Shown: positions 1-8,240 of the stretch, one piece after another | Layout of the letters: each line of letters begins with the position of its first letter | Position numbering within the stretch: the stretch's first letter is position 1 | Assembly (NCBI GenBank): GCA_016256075.1 | Contig: SDVU01000699.1 | Coordinates: 1 to 11,298, forward strand | Direction: 5' to 3' | Length of the DNA: 11,298 nucleotides | From: Dictyocoela muelleri | Lineage: Eukaryota; Microsporidia | The notes under the pieces: model-generated | Told to the model about the DNA's origin: nothing | Database searches by the model: none | What the model saw: only the letters and a program-made list of their open reading frames with translations | Translations under genes and position numbers: made by a program

Positions 1-240
1 AGATGCGTCGCCGCACTCATCCCCACACCTAGGAGAGTCCCTTCTGCTTCATTGTCATATTAGACCAAGTCTTAATCGCTATACCACACTGGAACAACTG
101 TATATTAATACTATATTTCTATAGTTTTTGACCGCTTAATGTGATTCCCTCATTATTTATTAAAGAGTGACGTTAACGGGATTTGAACCACGATACTTAA
201 ATTTTACATTCAAGAGTGTTAACACTGAGCTATCTGGCCC
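1..240 (-). mobile_element. tRNA-derived SINE-like repeat, copy 1 (cut by window edge)
   Basis: This is the head-side 240 bp of a dispersed repeat that recurs at 4297-4730 and 10161-10675, always in the same orientation. On the minus strand it begins with a tRNA-like head at about 170-240. The head has an A-box-like TAGCTCAGTG (complement of about 222-232) and a B-box-like GGTTCAAATCC (complement of 179-189). A non-tRNA body of about 170 bp follows, and its distal part lies outside the window. The acceptor-stem halves do not pair, so this is not a functional tRNA. By eye the copy is very similar to copy 2 over the shared stretch, including the run at 1-30 and the block around 60-100. A polymerase III-transcribed SINE is inferred from the box motifs. 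No poly(A) or simple tail can be seen here. Confidence 0.7.
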
Positions 241-335
241 GATCTGAGGCTTAAACCTACAAAATTCGAACCTAATATGATTTCAACTCGTAATAAACAT
301 TCAAGTTAAGCGTCCCATTAAATAAATACAGCTCT

Positions 336-397
336 CCCAAATTCTCCTATTTCCAAGATTAAAAAAAAGTTGAGAATTACGGTGTAGAGAATTTGGG
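336..397. repeat. Spaced inverted repeat
   Basis: The 11-bp arms CCCAAATTCTC (336-346) and GAGAATTTGGG (387-397) are exact reverse complements, 40 bp apart, with weaker complementarity continuing inward. The right arm runs into a G tract that reaches about 403. It could be a decayed miniature element or chance; no target duplication is clear. Confidence 0.5.
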
Positions 398-493
398 GGG
401 GGGTAATAAAAAAATAAAAAAATGCTAATTTTATTTATTAAAATAATCATCAATAAGCTTATAGTTGTTTTTTTTCAGTATTTATAAAATTTT

Positions 494-517
494 GGAAAGG
501 CGAATCTTCGCCTTTCC
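494..517. repeat. Perfect short hairpin
   Basis: The arms GGAAAGGCGAA (494-504) and TTCGCCTTTCC (507-517) are exact reverse complements around a 2-nt centre. They are noticeably more GC-rich than the surrounding sequence and are followed by a T-rich stretch. A terminator-like or structured-RNA role is possible, but no adjacent gene supports it. Confidence 0.55.
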
Positions 518-618
518 TTTGTAAAAAAATTGTCATAATAAAATCGATAAATTTTATCATATCAAGGATTTTACAATGATATTAGGCATACTTCGCATCC
601 CGCTCATATAGGTGAGTT

Positions 619-720
619 TCAAAAAAAGTATTACATGAATATTTTGATATTAATAATGAAAATAAAAAAAATATTTTAGAGTGTATCTGTGAAAAATATG
701 ATGAATTTGGTATTTGGTGA
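619..720 (+). other. Short coding-like open frame, unrecognised
   Basis: One frame stays open for about 33 codons without an ATG start. It includes the segment ILECICEKYDEFGIW just before a stop. The residue mix (Cys, Trp, Asp, Glu) looks less like AT-rich noise than its surroundings, so it may be a remnant of a coding sequence. I do not recognise a family. It is short enough to be chance. Confidence 0.2.
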
Positions 721-835
721 TTTGGCGTTTTAAGATATATTTCATTTAAATTTTAAGTAAAATGGTAAAATTTTTTAATAAAATCTCATCTATATTTTAA
801 AAATATTTGTTTTTTTATATTTTTTTAATTATTAT

Positions 836-921
836 TCATTTACATTTTTTTGATTTTTTTTGATTTTTTTTGTTTTTTATTGAATATTTATTGATTTTTT
901 TTTGATTTTTTTTTGATTTTT
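836..921. repeat. T-rich GATT simple-sequence array
   Basis: Runs of seven to nine T are punctuated by GA, giving repeated GATTTTTTTT-like units of roughly 9-11 bp. The array is imperfect and most regular at about 850-870 and 890-920. It looks like slippage-expanded simple sequence. Confidence 0.6.
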
Positions 922-1004
922 CTGGGGTGAATTATTCGCAACTCGCCCCATTCGGTGATTTGCGATGAAGCCTCCGGTAAATTGTCATGGGTATTAGATT
1001 AAAA

Positions 1005-1428
1005 AGTAATCAGCTTTCTCTTATAAATCAGAGTTTCATTAATCTCAACATTATTTTATCCTCCTAACATTATGATTTTTTAATGCTTATTTTTGTTGAA
1101 TGTAAGAGTTTATACCCTTTTTAAGATAGTGGAACGTCTTTTAACGATATCACAATCGTTTGCTATCCTTTTTTGGTAGTCGTCGTTAAGAAAATCGTAT
1201 ATAGCAAACATTTTTTTATGAATAGGAATAGCATATTTATCAACTTGTTTTAGTAGAAGACCGATCTCTTTCGACATTTTGAAACCGTACATCTATATTC
1301 TGCATCAAAGAGATAAGCTTTATCTAATTTAAGTTTCATATTGGCAGAACAACTTGGACATTTTATTTCGGTTAGCAAAAGGTCATCGTCTTTAAGATAT
1401 TATAGAGCATCCTGACACTTTTAAACAT
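1005..1428 (-). pseudogene. Merlin/ISXO2-type DNA transposase remnant
   Basis: This is the remains of a DDE transposase of a cut-and-paste DNA transposon. The likely start is the ATG at 1426-1428, which reads MFK before the frame breaks. From about 1396 to 1250 an open frame encodes LKDDDLLLTEIKCPSC and then a second cysteine pair RCTVSKC. Together these form a CX2C...CX4C zinc ribbon followed by a basic CRKRS segment, the N-terminal hallmark of Merlin/ISXO2 transposases (Cys codons near 1360, 1351, 1291 and 1276). That frame stops at 1250-1252. The expected helix-rich segment continues in another frame at about 1230-1110 (for example FAIYDFLNDDYQKRIANDC). A further block at about 1010-1070 reads MLGG, then NVEINETLIYKRK. 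It aligns with the family's GG...VEIDE motif around the first catalytic Asp, here Asn (codon 1038-1040). The rest of the catalytic domain is not recognisable. At least three disruptions show it is dead. No terminal inverted repeats were found. Confidence 0.72.
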
Positions 1429-1900
1429 TATAGAGGAGTAGATCTTGGTAGAGTTTTTGCTTCTTTCATTTTTTATGGGTTAGTTTTATTTTTCTATAAT
1501 ACTGAGAGAGCGGGAAGTAAAAATCTACCCACTCATACAGTCTTGTACCGAGATGAGAAAAAAATTCAATAAAAAAATTATTCCAAACCCTCTAAATCAT
1601 TACTTGTTAATTATCTTAAAACCCGTTGCCTTCTTTGAGGATAGCGCAAATTGAGCTCAATGAATGAACTGTCACGTGTGAAGGAGAAAAATAAAAAACG
1701 AGGAAAAAACATTTAAAACAATTTAAAGCGTTTATGATAATATATACTCTTTATATTTTAAATACCGAAGTAAAAATCCGACTTGCGAATTACACATAAA
1801 GTTTATTTATTATACTCCATAGTGGATCAATATTTACTGGATTGGAAGGCCTGTTTTTGGAAGTAGTACGAATATGTACTTGAAGTGATGATGTTAGAAT
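1429..1900. other. Unassigned stretch
   Basis: No convincing gene or RNA was recognised. It could hold the 5' end of the Merlin-type element (next to 1428) and an unrecognised terminal region of the plus-strand gypsy fossil that begins before about 1920, but no matching terminal repeat was found. Confidence 0.4.
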
Positions 1901-1919
1901 CGAAGTTTTATCTCAAATT

Positions 1920-2500
1920 GACGGTATGAATATTCAATACAATATCTGTGCAGCACAAAGTTCAAATGAGATTCTGTATTAAATATTTAAACTTAAATAG
2001 CACCCAAACAATACATACAAATACAAGGCAAAGTAGGAAAAATAAAACAAATTCTACTTTACAATTAGAGGATATTATAAGGAAATCGAAACCATAACAC
2101 GAAAATTAGGCATTTGTTTCGACTGTTCAGATGAGACTATTAAAAATAAAATCTTCGAAATCTTTGAAATCTTTGAAATCTTTGAAATCGGATTAGACGA
2201 TCGGTAAAAGTTTAAGTTACTCGATATCACGATACAGACTCTAACTCAACATTCAACATGTTTGTTAAGATGGAAACCTTTACAATCGAGAAGATTTATC
2301 AAACATAAGTATATTAAAAGCCTAAAAAAATGATAATAAGGTAGATATTAGCCAAAAGGAATAAAATAATATGAATAATAACATGAAGAGAAACAGAGAT
2401 ATACGAAGAGCAAAATATTGCTAATTACACAAAAAAATTACACAATGATGTTAATTCAGAGCATTACAGCGTTCCGAAAAATAATCCTAATCAAAAGAAA
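1920..2500 (+). pseudogene. gag: Gag remnant of the old gypsy fossil
   Basis: The best-preserved segment begins YYKEIETITRKLGICFDC (from about 2070). It resembles YYNEIELIVNKIHLC in the gag of the younger element in both spacing and sequence, which supports a shared capsid-like domain. A 9-bp tandem repeat sits inside it. A trace of a zinc-knuckle-like region near 2415-2460 lies where the younger copy has its CHHC motif. It is heavily decayed. Confidence 0.55.
2154..2188 (+). repeat. 9-bp tandem repeat GAAATCTTT in gag fossil
   Basis: About four copies of a 9-bp unit (GAAATCTTT) lie in tandem. They would encode repeated Glu-Ile-Phe in the gag frame. The unit length is a multiple of three, which fits an expansion that arose while the frame still mattered, although that is inference. 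Confidence 0.75.
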
Positions 2501-2569
2501 AAAATTATGGTTACGAAAACCAATGGGTCTCCAAAGGTTATAGAGATACCCATATCAAAAAAATAAAAA

Positions 2570-2870
2570 CACTATAAGGCACTAATAGATATGGGTTAAG
2601 TTGAGAATTATGTATCTGATAGCTTGAAATTAAAATTCAAGGTAGTAACTGAAAATTTACATGCCAAAGGCAGGTTTAAGTAGCGAACAGATCGATTATC
2701 ATAATTTCAACGTCAGCAAATTTATCATTCACTATATTAAATGACGCTAATAACATTTATAAAAGCCATTTTCTTGCAATACCATCAAAAAATAAAACGG
2801 TAATTCCGAGAATGCGTTTCCTGTACGAAAATAGGGGTATAATGTTATGCCTAAAAATCATTGATTTTAG
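2570..2870 (+). pseudogene. Aspartic protease remnant of the old gypsy fossil
   Basis: The segment KALIDMG (about 2575-2595) matches the family's A-L-I-D-S/T-G active-site neighbourhood of retroviral-type aspartic proteases. About 220 bp later, the segment RMRFLYENRGIML occupies the place of the GMEWL..N..I segment in the younger element, which marks the end of the protease domain in Ty3/Gypsy elements. It is decayed. Confidence 0.6.
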
Positions 2871-3069
2871 ACGGCGTGAAATACGAAATACAAAATGGTG
2901 CCGAATTTAAACAAACATTCTATACTAAACTTATTAAAAAATAAAAAGTCTACAAAGTCGACAACAAAGAAGTGAGGTTTCATGAAAAGATTAAAACTGC
3001 GAAGGAGAAGAAACAAAAGATTGAGAATATGACGTTATCGCATCATAAAATCGGTATATTTAACATTTC

Positions 3070-3830
3070 AATAACATAGAAAAGAATATCAAGCTCCAAT
3101 TAGTATGAAAGAGGAGGTAAATGAACAAAAAAAAATAATTCGAAAATGGTAATATATTAGAGTAGGACAGTATAATGTTAAATAGCATGGGCTATAAAGA
3201 AAAAATGGCAAAATAAGGCTCGTCGTAGATTATGAAAATTAAACGAAATCACACTAAAACACACCAAGTTACTCCATATATAAAAGAAAATTATCGAAAC
3301 TTCATGGATAAACAATAATCTAATCATTTACCTAAATTAATGGTATTATCAAATAAGCCTGGCACCCTAAAATATCCCCAAAAAACTTTATTTGAGATAT
3401 TAAACGGATTTTATTCTTAAAAACACCGTTCGGATATGTTACGCGCCTGCCACGTTCCAAAATGCTATGAATAAAATTTTTAGCGGTGTTACCAATGTCT
3501 TTATATACCTAGATTATATTTTAATATTCTCTAAAACAAAATCAGATTATTTTGATAAACTTAAAAAGGTATCTGAAATTTTAAAGGATACTTTTGTCTC
3601 GATAAATTTTAAAAAAAAGTTTTGGGTGTCGCCAAGATTAATTTTCTAAGACATGAAATTTCAAAAGATGGTATAAGACCAAATATTTTTAAATTAGAAG
3701 GATATGAATTTAGAACTCCATGAACACGAAATCAATCAGAACAAATTTTAGGATTTTTATATTGGTTTAGACCGTATATCGAAGATCTATCGTCACTGAC
3801 TGCAAGTTTCTATGATAATTTAAAAAAATG
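3070..3830 (+). pseudogene. Reverse transcriptase remnant of the old gypsy fossil
   Basis: RT landmarks appear in order: a YQAPISM segment (about 3090); an RLVVDY block (about 3210-3235), the fingers motif before the first catalytic Asp region; a PFGYVTR block (about 3425); and NVFIYLDYILIFSKT (about 3490-3535), corresponding to the Y-x-D-D catalytic box. Then GFLYWFRPYIEDLSSL (from about 3750) matches the RT connection segment G.xxxWFRxYIxxLS of Ty3/Gypsy pol. The domain order and spacing fit the family well. It is broken in many places. Confidence 0.8.
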
Positions 3831-3862
3831 TAAAAAAAATAATAATAGGGATACAAAAAATA

Positions 3863-4176
3863 CGGTACTGAGCCCCCCCCAAAAAAAATGATCCAGAATT
3901 AGACCCCAAAAAGGTAATAAAAAAAGATAAAAAATATTCTTTTAAAATGATCTCGGTATGATATTAACGGAAATCGAAGCACTAAAATTTTTTTGTTCTC
4001 AAAAAGTAAATATCACGACAAAAAATCATAGATTTTTTTGTGTATATTTTTTTTAAGGACCAAAAAAAATTTTAAAGACTCGATTTTCGCTAATATCACG
4101 GCGAGATCATTTTAAAAGAATATTTTTAATCATTTTTTGATTACCTATTTGGGGTCTAGTTCTGGGCCGTTGCGGT
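3863..4176. mobile_element. Foldback (near-complete palindrome) miniature element
   Basis: The element is almost one long inverted repeat centred near 4029. A 26-bp segment at 3930-3955 is the exact reverse complement of 4102-4127. The centre is AAAAAATC-ATA-GATTTTTT (4020-4038). The outer blocks AGACCCCAAA (3901-3910) and its counterpart at 4147-4157 also pair, and most intervening positions pair by eye. The left arm has about 15 extra bases near 3876-3890. TA dinucleotides flank both ends (3861-3862 and 4177-4178), as expected for TA-targeting elements such as Tc1/mariner-derived MITEs, but the outermost ~12 bp match poorly, so the ends are approximate. It contains no coding sequence. It marks the right edge of the old gypsy fossil, probably as an insertion. 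An RNA from either strand would fold into a ~150-bp hairpin. Confidence 0.8.
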
Positions 4177-4296
4177 TAAAAATTGTTTTGTCGACATAAC
4201 TATTTTTAATTTTTATATTTATGTCAAAGCCTATAAAAAATATATATGAAATAATACTTAATGAAATTTTAATATTATATTACATGTTGACAACAT

Positions 4297-4730
4297 CCAT
4301 AGCTGCCAACCCGGAGAGTTGTCTCCTACCGTGGTCTGCGACCTTTTATTCTTGGTGTTCCAATAATACGTCGCTTTCTAAGCTACCCAGAAGCCCAGTT
4401 GTATAGGGGATCTTCGTTTTATAAATGACTCAGCAGGATACAGGTAATTAGTGGCTTTTCATGAATTTTTATTTTAATACTACTTTTTCCCGAGATGCGT
4501 CGCCGCACTCATCCCCACACATAAGAGAGCCCCTTCTGCTTCATTGTCATATTAGAACAAGTCTTAATCAGCTATACCACACTGGAACAACTGTATATAT
4601 ACTATAATTATATACTTATGACCGCTTAATGTCATTCTCTCATTATTTATTAAAGATTGGGAACAGCAGGATTCGAACCACAATACTTAAATTTTATATT
4701 CAAGAGTGTTAACCACAGAGCTATCTAGCT
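4297..4730 (-). mobile_element. tRNA-derived SINE-like repeat, copy 2
   Basis: This is a full-length-looking copy on the minus strand. The tRNA-like head lies at about 4660-4730, with an A-box-like TAGCTCTGTGG (complement of 4713-4723) and B box GGTTCGAATCC (complement of 4669-4679). A body of about 170 bp follows, matching copy 1. A distal part matches copy 3 and contains a second tRNA-like block (GGTAGCTTAG..., complement of about 4380-4388, with a GGTCGCAGACC-like segment near 4332-4345). The acceptor stem of the head does not close, so it is not a working tRNA. It directly abuts the end of the MULE transposase remnant at about 4735 and may have truncated that gene. No obvious A-rich tail is seen. 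The same sequence could be a non-tRNA repeat with chance box motifs, but the three copies share the motifs. Confidence 0.72.
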
Positions 4731-4734
4731 TTAA

Positions 4735-5130
4735 TAAATCAATAAAACATTAATTAATTCTTCAATATTTTTTCATAAAACTTGATTTAACTTTTTAAAA
4801 ATATTCATTTCTAGTATTTTTTGGGACAAAATAAAATTTAAAAGCATTCTCACGTGATTTCGAAAGTCAAAATTATTTTTATAACTGTCAATATTAGACT
4901 GTATTTTGCGCCAGATATTTTGAGAAAATATAAAATGAATTATAAATTTTACTTAAAGGAAATTGAATTTTAAAATCTTTTATAGGGGCTAATTCGTAAT
5001 CCATAAGAATTTGTTTGGGCTAGTGATCTCCAACAAGCTGTGATATAAGTTTAAATGGTCGTAAATATGTATTTTCGGTTTTATTTGGCAAGAAAGAATA
5101 AACTAGAGAAAAATATTTATCATATTACCG
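4735..5130 (-). pseudogene. MULE transposase, C-terminal part (split by LTR element)
   Basis: This is the second half of a Mutator-like (MULE) transposase on the minus strand. Immediately beyond the LTR edge one frame reads SLVYSFLPNKTENTYLRPF (about 5050-5112), the conserved P/SLVYALLPNKT.TY segment of the MULE domain. PKQILMDYELAPIKDFKI follows (about 4970-5025), with an Asp (codon 4999-5001) in the position of the second catalytic Asp. A new frame then gives IWRKIQSNIDSYKNNFDFR (about 4855-4917), matching the WRK.Q..G....Y.....FR segment, and the frame stays open to about 4783. The remaining ~45 bp before the SINE at 4730 are probably also MULE sequence. The part carrying the third catalytic acidic residue is missing. 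Stops and frame changes show it is not functional. It continues from 9416-10029. Confidence 0.85.
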
Positions 5131-5404
5131 TGTTCGGCCGGTGGTGACTGTATTTTAAGAATTTGTCTTATAGAAATACTTTTAATATTTAAAAGGTGTT
5201 TCTTAAAATGTAAAACTTTATTGAACTCAGAATGTGCTTTTGAAAAAAATCCCATTTATTAAAAATTTCTTTCTCTTTTATACCTTTAATCGCTATTTGT
5301 TTCACATTTATCAATAATCAACGTATTACAATTAGTAACTTATGTTTCACATTTGAAACATGTAGTGTTTGTTTTAAAACCTAATACTCAACAAAAACAC
5401 TACA
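5131..5404 (-). repeat. 3' LTR of the younger gypsy element
   Basis: It is 274 bp and, on the minus strand, begins TGTAGTG and ends GAACA (TG...CA termini). It pairs without gaps with 9142-9415. The trinucleotide CCG precedes both copies on the plus strand (5128-5130 and 9139-9141), so the LTR may be 3 bp longer than called, or this may be chance. Confidence 0.92.
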
Positions 5405-5416
5405 TTCTCCCCACCT
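5405..5416 (-). other. Polypurine tract
   Basis: On the minus strand GGTGGGGAGAA lies directly before the 3' LTR start TGTAGTG. This is the expected place and composition for the plus-strand primer of an LTR retrotransposon, and it supports the called LTR boundary and the element's orientation. Confidence 0.85.
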
Positions 5417-5479
5417 ACAACACAGTTCTTATGTTTTTGATATTAACCCATTGTTTAAAATGGTATTTGTCAAGTAATA

Positions 5480-6380
5480 CTCTCATTCCTCAGATATTCA
5501 TTATCATGAACTGTCCTTTCCAAATAGGATCCTGTTTTACCAATGTTCTGTTTATCTCATAAACATAATCATTTTCTTTATAGAGGTATGATTTTCTTTT
5601 TTTATTTGTTATTGAATTATTTTTAATTATTTCATCAATACTTTTTTGAATTGCAATTTTTATTAATTCATCAAAATTATCAATTTTTTTATTATCTAAA
5701 CTTGATTTTTCAAACATGAGCGAATATGGTGTAGTCCGAATTACACGATGATAATTGTGATTTAAACGAATATGAATCTTTCGTTCAATTGATTTTAGAT
5801 TTTTTATAGGAGTGTTGATTCTTATAACTTCATTAATGGCTTTGTTTATTCTTTTTAAGAAATGCCATTTCCTTTAGGATTGTTTGGAGACGTGTAAGTG
5901 ATTGTAATATTATTGATATGACAATAGTCTTGAAAAATATTTGCTGTATATTGTCTGCCTAAATCTGTAAGAATTCTTTTAGGGGGTCCAAATTTTTGAA
6001 TCCATTTTATTTTAAAAGCTTTAAAACTTGAATTGATGTTATATCTTTTATAACACTAAGAGTATTATATCTGATAAAAATATCAGTGAAGTGCAAATGT
6101 AAAATTTTTCCTTCTGATTTGAGTGTATAAACGTAAATGGTTCAGAAATATCAGATGAAATTAAATCAAATTTATTTTCAGAATGTAAATCCCCTTCTAT
6201 TTTTGAATAATTTCGCTTGTTATGTTTATTTCTCTGGCAATCAATACATTTTATGCAGATTTCATCTAATAAAAGCTTTAGACCTTTAATTTTTAATTTT
6301 TCTTTTAAAAGTATATATAATCCATTTCTACCTGGATGTTGTAACTCATCTTGTAGATTTTTCAATATTCCTATAACATT
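5480..6380 (-). pseudogene. Integrase region of the younger gypsy element
   Basis: From the right, the zinc-binding segment shows an HPGRNG motif and CIKCIDCQRNKH (His/Cys-type, about 6230-6350). The core then begins with LISSDISEPF (about 6145-6175), placing the first catalytic Asp. A second core block, ILTDLGRQY, lies near 5945-5980, and a PNNPKGNG segment, the neighbourhood of the catalytic Glu in this family, near 5865-5890. The C-terminal portion includes RIRLNH-like and YSLMFEK-like segments and ends near 5490. The ISSDI.xPF style of core is similar to integrases I associate with microsporidian gypsy elements, from memory only. It is broken. Confidence 0.82.
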
Positions 6381-6429
6381 ACCACCTCTTTTGATTTTTT
6401 TATTCAGATTGTTGAAAATTTTTTGATAA

Positions 6430-6890
6430 GGTTCACTAGTTTAACATTAAATAATATCTAAATTTGAGCATCTAGAAATAAAGTCTGCTGATCTGTTTTA
6501 ATTTCCTATCACGTAACTAATATCACAGTCAAATTCTTGAATTATCCATTTCCACCTGCATATTCTATTTGTTTTCATATTGTCAAAATTAACTAGATTT
6601 TTATTATTAGTGTAAATAAAAAGTTTATTGCCAAGTAAAATTTCTCTTTAATTTTGGAGCACTTTTATAATAGCCAAGAATTCCTTTTCGACAATTGAGT
6701 ATTTTTTTCTATTTCAGTAAATTTATTACTAAATAGAGCATTTTTTTATCTTGTGGAATTACGGCTCCACAAACTATGTCGCAAGCATCAGTGTAAATTG
6801 TAAAGGTCTTATTCGTATCGAGGTAATAAAGACATGTTGTATTTTCTATATCTTCAATTATTTTTTCGGCTATTTTTTATGTTCTTTTGT
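6430..6890 (-). pseudogene. RNase H region of the younger gypsy element
   Basis: The segment FTIYTDACDIVCGAVI (about 6760-6810) matches the start of the Ty3/Gypsy RNase H domain (TDAS..G.GAVL), where the Asp is the first catalytic residue. Further left, WIIQEFDCDISYVIG followed by ADFISR (about 6485-6555) matches the domain's end, W...L.EFDF.I.Y..G..N..AD.LSR. It is broken. Confidence 0.8.
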
Positions 6891-7690
6891 TCATATAAAT
6901 TTATTTTTATTTTTTAATAAGTTTGTTAATGGTGCAATTTTTATACTTAAATTTCTGATGTATGGTCGAAACCATTGGAAAAGACCTATTAGTGACACAA
7001 TTTGTTTTTGAGTACGTGGTAAAAGTTTTAATTTCAACTTCTCAATAGTAGATTTGTCAGGATGGAGACCATTCTTATCTATTATATGCTCTAATAGTTT
7101 TACTGCTGTCTTTCCGAAAGAACTTTTTTCGAAATTTATGGAATAAAAGTTAGATTTTAATCTTTCGAGCACTGTTTTTAATTGTTCGAAGTGTTCTGAT
7201 TCAGTTTTGCTGTAAAAAGAATATCATCTAAAAATATTTTCACAAAACCTAGTTCTCCTAGTATCGATGTTATTACCTTTTAAAATGCAAAAGGCGCGTT
7301 TTTCAATCTGAAAGGCATTCTGTTAAAATGGTATTTTCGTCCCATTATTATGAAGGCAGTTTTTTCTCGATCATATTCATCAATAAATATATGATGATAA
7401 CCTTTATTTAGGTCTAATTGAGAGAATATTGTAGAATCTTTTAGATATAAAAACTGTTCATATATATTAGGAAATGGGTATGATTCTGGGATAGTATATT
7501 GATTTAATTCTCGGTAGTCCACAACAAGGCGTATATTTACATTTTTCATGGGGATTACAAAGGCAGGGAATGAATAAAGAGATTGTGATTTACTAATAAT
7601 ATTCTGATTTTCAAGTTCATTCAAATGAATTAAAACATCTTTCTATTTTTTAACGGAACTAAATATGTTTTATTTGTCATAATTGGATTA
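6891..7690 (-). pseudogene. Reverse transcriptase region of the younger gypsy element
   Basis: From right to left on the minus strand the segments are: PAFVIPMKN; RLVVDYRELNQYTIPESYPF (about 7480-7535); FSQLDLNKGYHHI (about 7400-7430), carrying the first catalytic Asp; MPFRLKNAP; and a FLDDIL box (about 7225-7245), equivalent to Y-x-D-D. The connection segment LFQWFRPYIRNLSIKIAPLT (about 6920-6990) then leads to RNase H. The order and spacing are those of Ty3/Gypsy pol. It is broken. Confidence 0.88.
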
Positions 7691-7745
7691 ATTTTTGTTA
7701 AGTTTAATTAATGAGAACAATTATTTATCAATCCTATCTTCGGAT

Positions 7746-8240
7746 TTATATTTTTGTTTTAGAAATTAAATTTTCTACTTGTTGTATTAGAGTGATTTTA
7801 TTATTTATTAATTCCGCATTTAAGTCGTTTTCTAAACTTACTGGCAGTTCAATTTCATATTTATGTAATTTTATAGTTTTTTCTTTTAAATCAAGAATAA
7901 CCTCGTTTTTTGTAAGCCATTCCATTCCTAGGATTATTGTATTGCTTAGTTCTGGTACTACTAGAAATTCGGTTATGAAAATTGTATCTGGAATTTGTAA
8001 AATTTTAAATTCAACATTCACCTTAGATTTTATATGTGATATTGATCCATTTCCGAACTTTACTGATGTTTCATTACTTTTTATTATATCTAATTTATGT
8101 TTTCTGTCTAAATCTTCTTTAATAAAGTTATTTGTACCCCCGGAATCGATTAGAACTTCATAATTTATACCTTTAATTTGAACATATAGAAGTATGTTCG
8201 ATAGTGTTTTTTCTTTTGAATTTGAATTATTTAGTTTCAA
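7746..8240 (-). pseudogene. Aspartic protease region of the younger gypsy element
   Basis: The segment VLIDSGGTNNFI (about 8120-8160) is a retroviral-type aspartic protease active site (D-S/T-G) followed by the family's characteristic N.FI. Further along, TIILGMEWLTKNEVILDLK (about 7870-7935) matches the ILGM.WL segment that closes the protease domain in Ty3/Gypsy elements. This is one of the better-preserved parts of the element. Confidence 0.85.

Larger units (their letters stand above)
241..960. other. Gene-poor AT-rich stretch with simple repeats
   Basis: No convincing gene is present. The stretch holds a spaced inverted repeat (336-397), a perfect short hairpin (494-517), a small open frame (about 619-720) and a T-rich array with recurring GATT (about 836-921). 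A more GC-balanced segment around 921-1000 adjoins the Merlin-type pseudogene and may be its decayed downstream part, but I could not establish that. Confidence 0.5.
1900..3860 (+). mobile_element. Old Ty3/Gypsy-type LTR retrotransposon fossil
   Basis: This is a degraded internal region of a Ty3/Gypsy-type retrotransposon on the plus strand. The order of recognisable parts is gag (about 1920-2500), aspartic protease (about 2570-2870) and reverse transcriptase (about 3070-3830). No RNase H, integrase or LTR is recognisable. The right side stops where the foldback element begins, and what lies beyond that element does not look like pol. Segments match the same positions of the younger gypsy element at 5131-9415, so both belong to one broad family, though they are clearly different copies. 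It is broken many times over (dozens of disruptions) and is much older than the younger copy. Exact ends are not determinable from the window. Confidence 0.75.

Noticed and set aside
170-240. A functional tRNA gene on the minus strand
   Set aside because: A and B boxes are present but the acceptor stem does not pair and the anticodon loop lacks the expected U33. The whole is part of a longer dispersed repeat.
4221-4406. A 61-codon plus-strand open frame
   Set aside because: It runs into SINE copy 2 and has no recognisable protein features.
1-4730. The repeats at 1-240 and 4297-4730 as LTRs of the old gypsy fossil
   Set aside because: A third copy lies elsewhere with no gypsy partner, unrelated Merlin sequence lies between copy 1 and gag, and the copies carry tRNA-like A and B boxes rather than TG...CA ends.
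6950-6980. A hammerhead-ribozyme-like CTGATG...GAAA string
   Set aside because: The conserved core CTGANGA is not met, flanking stems do not form, and the site lies in RT coding sequence.
6217-7011. Plus-strand open frames of 69 and 86 codons
   Set aside because: They are antisense to the integrase and RNase H/RT regions. They are rich in Phe, Leu and Ser as expected for the reverse of AT-rich coding DNA, and show no motifs.
7711-8163. A 150-codon plus-strand open frame
   Set aside because: It is the antisense shadow of the protease region of the younger gypsy element, which has clear motifs on the minus strand.
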